This document shows, one piece after another, positions 7,067-11,962 of a stretch of 11,962 nucleotides of DNA. Within the stretch, counting starts at the first letter, position 1; the number at the start of each line of letters is the position of its first letter. The DNA comes from CAZHAX01 sp964530325 (GTDB lineage Bacteria > Chloroflexota > Anaerolineae > B4-G1): the NCBI GenBank assembly GCA_964530325.1, contig CAZHAX010000034.1, positions 1 through 11,962 of the forward strand. The letters run 5' to 3'. The notes beneath the pieces are model-generated. The model saw nothing but the letters and a program-made list of their open reading frames with translations, did no database searches and was not told the DNA's origin. Made by a program: the position numbers and the translations under genes.

Positions 7067-8170
7067 ATGCCGCCCATATTCCCGTTCACCTCGATCGTTC
7101 GCCAGGATCGCATGAAGCGAGCCCTGATCCTCAACGCTATCCACCCTCAGATCGGCGGCCTTCTCATCAGGGGCGAGCGGGGGACGGCCAAGTCGACTGC
7201 GGCTCGGGCTCTGGCCGCGCTGCTGCCGGAGATCGAGGTGGTGGCCGACTGCCCCTTCAGCTGCGATCCCGCTGAGCCTTCCTCGCTGTGCACCGAGTGT
7301 CGCGAGAGGCAGCAAGCAGGCGAGGAGCTGCCGCGTGCGCGCAGGCGCACCCGGTTCGTAGATCTTCCGGTGAGCGCAACGGAGGACCGCGTCGTGGGTA
7401 CGCTCGATCTGGAGCGGGCGATCCAGAAGGGCGAACGTCGCTTTGAGCCGGGAGTACTCGCGGCAGCGAACAGGGGCGTTCTCTACGGCGACGAGGTCAA
7501 CCTGCTCGACGATCACGTCGTCGACCTGCTGCTCGACGCAGCCGCCATGGGCATCAACGTCGTCGAGCGGGAAGGCATCTCCTTCAGCCACCCGGCCCGC
7601 TTCATCCTCATCGGGACGATGAACCCCGAGGAGGGCGACCTGCGCCCACAGCTGCTGGATCGATTCGCGCTCTGCGTGGACATCGAAGGCATCCCCGACC
7701 CCACCTCCAGGGTGGCGATAATGGAGCGCAACCTGGCCTATGAGACCGATCCGGACGGGTTCTGCGCGGAGTGGGAACCCCAGGAACGGGCCTTGACTCA
7801 GGAGATCGAGCAGGCACGGGCCCTGCTGCCGCAGGTGCGCTACTCCCAATCGGATCTGGAGACGATCGCGGCGATGATGAGCCGCCTGGGCGTCGACGGC
7901 CACCGGGCTGACTTGGTGGTGTTGAAGGCTGCCCGAGCTCACGCCGCCTACAAGGGCCGCAGCCAGATCAGCGAACGTGATATCCTGCTGGCCGCAGAGC
8001 TGGCGCTTCCCCACCGGCTCAAGCGCGGCCCGCTGGATGAGGCCAGCGTCGGTCTGGACGACCTGGAAGAGAGGCTAGCCGAGGCGCGGGTCCAGGCCAG
8101 CGCCGAGTCCACCCAGGCCGAGAAGGGGGACGAGGCGGCCAAGAGCCGGAAAAAAAAAGCCCGCGCCTAG
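7067..8170 (+). CDS. chlI: Chelatase AAA+ subunit ChlI/BchI type; also the N-terminal half of ChlD
   Basis: AAA+ ATPase of the Mg/Co-chelatase small-subunit family (367 aa), which forms the ATP-driven motor that lets a large subunit (ChlH or CobN) insert a metal into a tetrapyrrole. Walker A is GERGTAKST (36-44), Walker B VLYGDE (138-143), followed by GTMNPEEGDLRPQLLDRF (183-200) and a C-terminal helical domain with GHRADL (278-283, sensor 2). C62, C66, C75 and C78 form a Cys4 cluster suggestive of metal binding. The start is ATG 7067, with GAGAGGT 7 bases upstream. The protein ends Arg-Lys-Lys-Lys-Ala-Arg-Ala: the three Lys are encoded by nine consecutive A (8150-8158), and TAG follows ten bases after. 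The -1 frame continues directly into the ChlD linker and VWA domain (through 9126), so ribosomes that slip would make a 686-aa ChlD. No large chelatase subunit is in the window, so Mg or Co cannot be decided. Confidence 0.93.
   Translation: MPPIFPFTSIVRQDRMKRALILNAIHPQIGGLLIRGERGTAKSTAARALAALLPEIEVVADCPFSCDPAEPSSLCTECRERQQAGEELPRARRRTRFVDLPVSATEDRVVGTLDLERAIQKGERRFEPGVLAAANRGVLYGDEVNLLDDHVVDLLLDAAAMGINVVEREGISFSHPARFILIGTMNPEEGDLRPQLLDRFALCVDIEGIPDPTSRVAIMERNLAYETDPDGFCAEWEPQERALTQEIEQARALLPQVRYSQSDLETIAAMMSRLGVDGHRADLVVLKAARAHAAYKGRSQISERDILLAAELALPHRLKRGPLDEASVGLDDLEERLAEARVQASAESTQAEKGDEAAKSRKKKARA
8150..8170 (+). promoter_or_regulatory. Predicted programmed -1 frameshift site in chlI/chlD
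   Basis: The zero-frame codons are CGG AAA AAA AAA GCC CGC GCC TAG. Positions 8152-8158 make the classical slippery heptamer A_AAA_AAA. After a -1 slip the ribosome reads AGC CCG CGC CTA GCC through the stop and enters the frame that is open to 9126. Purine-rich GAGAAGGGGG (8120-8129) and CGAGG (8131-8135) lie upstream and could act as Shine-Dalgarno-like stimulators, though further away than in E. coli dnaX. Downstream, GGCCG (8184-8188) can pair with CGGCC (8199-8203). Slippage by RNA polymerase on the A run would give the same products. Confidence 0.75.
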
Positions 8171-9126
8171 CCAGTGACGAGGGGGCCGAGGACTCACCCG
8201 GCCATAGGTCCCAGGAGCCGGCTCTCCAGGCCGTTCCCGAGTGGCCCGACGAGGGCCGCTGGTGGGAAGGCGGCGAGAGGATCGCCTCTGGCGAGCGCTT
8301 CTCGCCACGCAAGCTCGATACTCCGCTCGACAGGCTGACCCGCTCCAGCGGTGGGCGGCGCAGCCAGACCCGCACGAAGCGTAAGCGGGGGCGCTACATC
8401 CAGGCCCGCCACTCCCCCGGCGATCCCACCGACCTGGCCATTGATGCGACGGTACGCGCCGCAGCCCCGCATCAGAAGAAACGCCGCCGCGAGAACGGCC
8501 CGGCTCTGGCTGTCCGCCCCGATGACTATCAGCGCAAGGTGCGCGTTACGCGCGCCGCGAACCTGGTGCTCTTCGTCGTCGACGCCTCGTGGTCGATGGC
8601 CGTGGCCGAGCGAATGCAGGCCACGAAGGGTGCCGTGCTCTCGCTTCTCACCGACGCCTACCAGCGCCGCGACCGGGTTGGGCTCGTCGTCTTCCAGAAG
8701 GATCGGGCGCACGTGGTCCTACCGCCCACGTCTAGCATCGAGCTGGCCCGCAAGGCGATGGCGGACGTGCCCGTCGGCGGCAAGACACCCCTCTCCGCAG
8801 GTCTGGAGACGGCCCACGAGGTTATCACCCGCGAACTGCGCCAGCACCCGGATCTGATGCCACTCATGGTCCTGCTCACCGACGGCGCCGGCAATGTGTC
8901 CCAGACTGGCCTGCCGCCGCTAGATGAGGCCTACCGAATAGCGACCGGCTTCCCCAAAGCCTGCATACGCTCCGTGGTCATAAACATGGAGCACGAGGCA
9001 TTCGACCAGGGCCTGGCTCAGGCACTTGCGGACAGCCTCGAGGCTCCCTGCTACACGCTGGCCGAGCTGAAGGCGGACTCGCTGCTGCGCACGGTGCAGC
9101 AGGAGCTTGACGAGCGCGCCCCGTAG
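8158..9126 (+). CDS. chlD: ChlD-type chelatase subunit, linker and VWA domain, read by -1 frameshift from 7067
   Basis: C-terminal half of a ChlD/BchD medium subunit. The full product would be 686 aa, made from 7067-8158 followed by a -1 slip and 8158-9126. The frame is open with no stop from the A run onward. It first encodes an acidic and Pro-rich linker, then the conserved basic block with RKLDTPLDRLTR, TKRKRGRYIQAR and DLAIDATVRAAAPHQ (8308-8475), then RKVRVTRAANLVLFVVDASWSM and the VWA domain. The MIDAS metal site is complete: D-A-S-W-S (506-510 of the fusion), the Thr of GGKTPLSAGL and the Asp of LLTDGAGN. Trp replaces the more usual Gly in DxSxS. There is no ATG, GTG or TTG between 8158 and 8538. 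The GTG at 8539 lies inside the conserved core and would give a truncated 195-aa product. A frameshift mutation or a missing A in the assembly is the main alternative. Confidence 0.85.
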   Translation, partial: SPRLASDEGAEDSPGHRSQEPALQAVPEWPDEGRWWEGGERIASGERFSPRKLDTPLDRLTRSSGGRRSQTRTKRKRGRYIQARHSPGDPTDLAIDATVRAAAPHQKKRRRENGPALAVRPDDYQRKVRVTRAANLVLFVVDASWSMAVAERMQATKGAVLSLLTDAYQRRDRVGLVVFQKDRAHVVLPPTSSIELARKAMADVPVGGKTPLSAGLETAHEVITRELRQHPDLMPLMVLLTDGAGNVSQTGLPPLDEAYRIATGFPKACIRSVVINMEHEAFDQGLAQALADSLEAPCYTLAELKADSLLRTVQQELDERAP

Positions 9127-9166
9127 GCCGGAGCGGGGATAGCCGAGACGCCGGCAGACGTGACCG

Positions 9167-10426
9167 ATGCATCGCACAGCGCACCGAAGCCGCAGGCGGC
9201 CTGCAGGCAGCCCTCGGGTGGAGGCAGGCCCTGATTCCCGCAGTCTCCGGCGCTGCGTGCCGGTGTTGTTCGCCTCTGCCCTCGTGACAGCGGGCTGCCT
9301 GTCGCAGGCGCCGGCAGAGCCAATTCCAGTGGCCACTCCCAGCCCTACCGTCTCTCCGACCCCGAGTCCCACCCCGGCCCCAAGTCCTACGCCCACGCCC
9401 GACTTCTGGGGGCTGCGTACATCCACACCGGAGGAGCAGGGGGTCGACTCCGCCCTGCTGGTGCAGATGTTCGATCACATCGACGAACACCAGCTGGACC
9501 TGAGAAGCATCCTGGTCGTACGGAATGGGCACATGTTGGTGGAAGCCTACTTCTACCCCCACCACCGGAACACAGCCCAGTCCATCAGTTCGTGCACCAA
9601 GAGCTTCACCTCGGCGCTGCTGGGGATCGCCATCGAGGAGGGCTACGTCGACAGCGTCGACGCCAAGCTGCTCGATTTCTTCCCCCATCGCGAGTTCTCC
9701 AACCCAGACCCACGCAAGGCGGATATCACGCTCGAGCACCTGCTCACGATGAGGAGCGGAATCGACTGGCCAGAGTCGTCCGTCTCCTACGAGAATCCCG
9801 ACAACATCCTGAGGCAGATGTTCTCCAGCGCTGACTACACTCAGTTCGTGCTCGATCGACCTATGGCAGCAGATCCCGGATCGACTTACAATTACAGCAC
9901 TGGCGATTCGAATCTGCTGGGGGCCGCAATAGAGGCGGCGACAGGCATGGCGCTACACGAGTACGCGCAGGAGCGGCTGTTCGATCCAATCGGGGCCGAT
10001 CCCGGCCGCTGGGTTGCCGGCCCGGAGGGGATCGACTTCGGGGGCGGCGGCCTGCTGCTGCCCTCGCGCTCTCTGGCCACCTTCGGCCAGCTCTATCTGC
10101 AGGAGGGCGTCTGGAGCGGCCGCCAGGTAGTGCCCACCCGCTGGGTCGAGGAATCGACCTCCGGCCCGGGCTATGGCTACCAGTGGTGGCTGCTGGGGAA
10201 CGGCGGCTACGCCGCCCTGGGCTATCCGGGCAATCGGATCGTCGTCCTGCCGCACTTGCAGATGGTGATCGTGGTTACCGGAGAACTGGCGGGCGCAGAC
10301 TCGAGATACCTGATAGATGGCTTCATCGTTCCTGCGGCCGCCGCTTCACAGCCGCTGCCGGAGAACGAGCAAGCGATCGAAGAACTTGAAGCCCGCATCG
10401 CCGCCGCCGGCCAGGCTGGCTACTAG
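9167..10426 (+). CDS. Serine beta-lactamase-like hydrolase, probable lipoprotein
   Basis: Serine hydrolase of the class C beta-lactamase/penicillin-binding-protein family (419 aa as drawn), close in style to esterase and 6-aminohexanoate-dimer-hydrolase-like members. The active-site S-x-x-K is S142-C-T-K145. The second motif is Y243-S-T-G-D (Y-x-T rather than the classical Y-x-N), and the third region is near LGYPGNRIVVLP (351-362). The N-terminus has Arg-rich residues, a hydrophobic stretch VPVLFASALVTAG and C44, fitting a lipoprotein signal with a slightly irregular lipobox. It is followed by a Pro/Thr/Ser linker (about 53-78) that tethers the enzyme outside the membrane. ATG 9167 gives a long n-region; GTG 9218 would give a signal of 26 residues before the Cys. 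Neither has a strong binding site. The gene starts 40 bases after chlD and may be co-transcribed. True substrate unknown; antibiotic hydrolysis should not be assumed. Confidence 0.85.
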   Translation: MHRTAHRSRRRPAGSPRVEAGPDSRSLRRCVPVLFASALVTAGCLSQAPAEPIPVATPSPTVSPTPSPTPAPSPTPTPDFWGLRTSTPEEQGVDSALLVQMFDHIDEHQLDLRSILVVRNGHMLVEAYFYPHHRNTAQSISSCTKSFTSALLGIAIEEGYVDSVDAKLLDFFPHREFSNPDPRKADITLEHLLTMRSGIDWPESSVSYENPDNILRQMFSSADYTQFVLDRPMAADPGSTYNYSTGDSNLLGAAIEAATGMALHEYAQERLFDPIGADPGRWVAGPEGIDFGGGGLLLPSRSLATFGQLYLQEGVWSGRQVVPTRWVEESTSGPGYGYQWWLLGNGGYAALGYPGNRIVVLPHLQMVIVVTGELAGADSRYLIDGFIVPAAAASQPLPENEQAIEELEARIAAAGQAGY

Positions 10427-10458
10427 AGCGGCGCACAGCAGGCAGCATAGGAGGTCGA

Positions 10459-11397
10459 GTGAACAGGTTGACGCGAAGGCAGTTCATGCAGGCGGCCGGC
10501 ATCGCGGCCGGCGCCGCTCTGGTGGGCGGCGGCTGCTCGTCAGAGCCGGAAGCGGGGGCCCGGCCGGAGCCGCCCGCGCCCACCGCGGGCCAGGCCTACC
10601 TGGCGGTGTCCAGGGGGAGCGACCCGGCTTCGATCACCCGCGCAGCGCTCGCGGCGCTGGGCGGAATCGAGCGCTTCGTCGCTGCGGGAGCGGACGTGAT
10701 CGTCAAACCCAACATCTGCGTGGCCTATCACAGCCCAGAGTACGCGGCGACGACGAACCCCACAGTCGTAGCCACGCTCGTATCGCTCGCCCTCGAGGCC
10801 GGCGCGCGCCGCGTGCGGGTGATGGACACACCCCTTGGCGGCACAGCCGAGTCCGCCTACGCGGTGAGCGGGATCAGCGACGCTGTGCAGCTAGCCGGCG
10901 GAGAGATGGAGGTGATGAGCCCTGTCAAGTTCGCCAGGTACGCGATCCCCCAGGGCCGCGATATCACCAGCTGGGATGTCTACCGGGACATAATGGAGGC
11001 GGACGTCCTGATCAATGTGCCCATTGCCAAGGACCACGCGCTGGCCACGTTGAGCCTGGGCCAGAAGAACATGCTGGGAGTGATCACCGATCCGAACCTG
11101 TTCCACTCCAACCTGGCGCAGCGCGTGGCCGATCTGGCCAGCCTGGTGCGGCCCACCCTGACGGTTGTCGACGCGGTACGCATACTCGTCGATCACGGCC
11201 CGACGGGGGGCAGCCTGAACGACGTCCGGCGCACGGATACCGTCATTGCCAGCCACGATCCGGTGGCCGCGGACGCCTACGCCGCCACCCTCTTCGGGCT
11301 GGAGGGCAGCGATGTGCCCTACGTCCAGGCGGCGGCGGACATGGGGCTCGGTACAATGAACCTGAGCACCATCGAATTGGAGGAGGTCAATGCCTGA
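10459..11397 (+). CDS. DUF362 family protein with Tat-type signal
   Basis: DUF362-family protein (312 aa) of unknown function. The N-terminus carries a twin-arginine motif, T5-R-R-Q-F-M10, then a hydrophobic Ala/Gly-rich stretch and C26 in LVGGGC, suggesting Tat export and possibly lipid anchoring. The body has the family pattern: VIVKPNICV (about 80-88), EAGARRVRVMDTPLGG, DVLINVPIAKDHALATLSLGQKN, then a late segment with DPVAADAYAATLFG. No ferredoxin-type Cys clusters are present, unlike longer DUF362 proteins. The GTG start at 10459 is preceded by AGGAGGT (10449-10455), 3 bases away. The gene follows the serine hydrolase by 32 bases and overlaps the next gene by 8 bases, so the three are probably one transcript. 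Any redox or maturation role is speculation. Confidence 0.85.
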   Translation: MNRLTRRQFMQAAGIAAGAALVGGGCSSEPEAGARPEPPAPTAGQAYLAVSRGSDPASITRAALAALGGIERFVAAGADVIVKPNICVAYHSPEYAATTNPTVVATLVSLALEAGARRVRVMDTPLGGTAESAYAVSGISDAVQLAGGEMEVMSPVKFARYAIPQGRDITSWDVYRDIMEADVLINVPIAKDHALATLSLGQKNMLGVITDPNLFHSNLAQRVADLASLVRPTLTVVDAVRILVDHGPTGGSLNDVRRTDTVIASHDPVAADAYAATLFGLEGSDVPYVQAAADMGLGTMNLSTIELEEVNA

Positions 11398-11962
11398 ACC
11401 CACCCGCACCCGGCGCATCGCTGCGCTGCCCGTCCTGGTCCTCGCGCTTGTGCCTATAGGCTGCGCGGGCAACCAGGTCGACCCGCTCGGGGCCGCCTTC
11501 GCCACGGCCGACGCCCAGCCTGGATGGGCCCCCAGGACGGGGGCGGAAACGTACGACGCGGAGACGATCTTCGATCTGGTCGACGGGCAGGCCGATCTCT
11601 TCTTTGCCTACAACCTCGAGCAGGTTACCGCAGGCAGCTACGAGAGCGACGACGGCGCCCTGATGTACATCGAGGTGTGGCAGCTGGCGACGCAGTCCGA
11701 CGCCTACGGCCTGTTCAGCAGCTCCATCACAGGCGAGCCGATCGACGTGGGCAGTGACGGTGACGCCGACGAAGGCCGCCGCATCTCGTTCTGGCAGGAT
11801 CGGTTCGTCGCCCACGTGCGCGCGCTACAGCAGACGGATCAGGCTGTGATCACTGCCTTTGCCCAGGCGATCTCCGGAGCACTGCCTAGCGGCGGACAGG
11901 CGCCAGCGATCGTCAAGCGGCTGCCGCAGGAAGGACTCGTCGCGCGCAGTGCCATCTTCTTC
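11390..11962 (+). CDS. DUF6599-like lipoprotein, cut by the window end
   Basis: Partial gene, 191 codons with no stop before the window end. ATG 11390 overlaps the DUF362 stop by 8 bases, and GGAGGAGG (11379-11386) supplies the ribosome binding site. The N-terminus has basic residues (RTRR), a hydrophobic segment and C25 in VPIGC, a probable lipoprotein signal though Pro at -3 is unusual. The mature part contains YDAETIFDLVDGQADLFFAYNLEQV, then MYIEVWQLATQSDAYGLFSS and RRISFWQDRFVAHV. This resembles the DUF6599 pattern in which a family Y/N-G-x-A-D-L block precedes an E-x-W/Y-x-x-x-x-x-x-D-A-x-G block. The family assignment is from memory of the pattern and is moderate in confidence. Function unknown; the tight overlap suggests it works with the DUF362 protein. 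Confidence 0.7.
   Translation, partial: MPEPTRTRRIAALPVLVLALVPIGCAGNQVDPLGAAFATADAQPGWAPRTGAETYDAETIFDLVDGQADLFFAYNLEQVTAGSYESDDGALMYIEVWQLATQSDAYGLFSSSITGEPIDVGSDGDADEGRRISFWQDRFVAHVRALQQTDQAVITAFAQAISGALPSGGQAPAIVKRLPQEGLVARSAIFF

Noticed and set aside
6803..8014. Long minus-strand open frame (about 403 codons) opposite the chelatase gene.
   Set aside because: It is antisense to a clearly conserved ChlI, has no recognisable motifs and is typical of shadow frames in GC-rich DNA.
8215..8224. Perfect 10-base palindrome GAGCCGGCTC downstream of the frameshift site, considered as an operator or stem.
   Set aside because: It has no loop for an RNA hairpin, lies inside coding sequence and is expected by chance in GC-rich DNA.
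7067..9126. Interpretation of the split chelatase as a pseudogene with an ordinary frameshift mutation.
   Set aside because: All catalytic and metal-binding motifs are kept on both sides, and the junction is a canonical slippery run followed at once by a stop in the linker. Decay would not be expected to place the break there. An assembly error remains possible and is noted in the findings.
1..11962. tRNA, rRNA, CRISPR arrays, insertion sequences and attachment sites.
   Set aside because: I saw no repeat array, transposase motif, long inverted repeats or cloverleaf sequence in the window.

Overview
The window is a GC-rich bacterial segment with gene-dense, short-spaced operons. A run of exactly 100 Ns at 6017-6116 shows that it comes from a draft or metagenome scaffold. 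Menaquinone genes, a ChlI/ChlD-type chelatase, many probable lipoproteins and the general style would fit a Chloroflexota-like bacterium. That is a weak inference; no rRNA or other marker here settles taxonomy.

Layout. (1) 1-2309, plus strand: a sigma70-like promoter, then a quinone operon of a MenA-type UbiA-family prenyltransferase (TTG start at 70), a UbiE/MenG methyltransferase and a UbiX flavin prenyltransferase, overlapping or nearly touching. (2) 5383-2434, minus strand: a near-consensus promoter (TTGACG-N16-TATAAT) drives prfA (RF1), prmC (the RF1/RF2 glutamine methyltransferase) and a Cof-type HAD phosphatase that appears to begin with CTG in a 4-base overlap with the prmC stop. The two operons converge on a GC-rich hairpin near 2319-2346. 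(3) 5528-6797, plus strand: a GH5 glycoside hydrolase without a signal peptide, broken by the assembly gap, which removes the region expected to hold its acid/base Asn-Glu. (4) 7067-11962, plus strand: a chelatase AAA+/VWA gene, then three probable exported proteins: a serine beta-lactamase-like lipoprotein, a Tat-type DUF362 protein and a DUF6599-like lipoprotein cut by the window end.

The most notable feature is the chelatase locus. The AAA+ reading frame (ChlI, 367 aa) ends at TAG 8168-8170, ten bases after a run of nine A (8150-8158). The -1 frame is open from the A run to 9126 and encodes the ChlD linker and VWA domain. It has no ATG, GTG or TTG until 8539, which lies inside conserved ChlD sequence. 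A -1 slip at A_AAA_AAA would give a 686-aa ChlD, while normal termination gives ChlI, so one gene probably makes both the small and the medium chelatase subunit. Programmed frameshifting of this kind has been reported for chlD genes in cobalamin producers, so this looks like a good instance of a little-known mechanism rather than a broken gene.

How the genes work together: operon 1 carries late menaquinone steps (prenylation, methylation, and prenyl-FMN supply for a UbiD-type partner not in the window). Operon 2 pairs a release factor with its modifying enzyme. The chelatase subunits need a large CobN/ChlH subunit encoded elsewhere. The three exported proteins that follow have no clear link to the chelatase.
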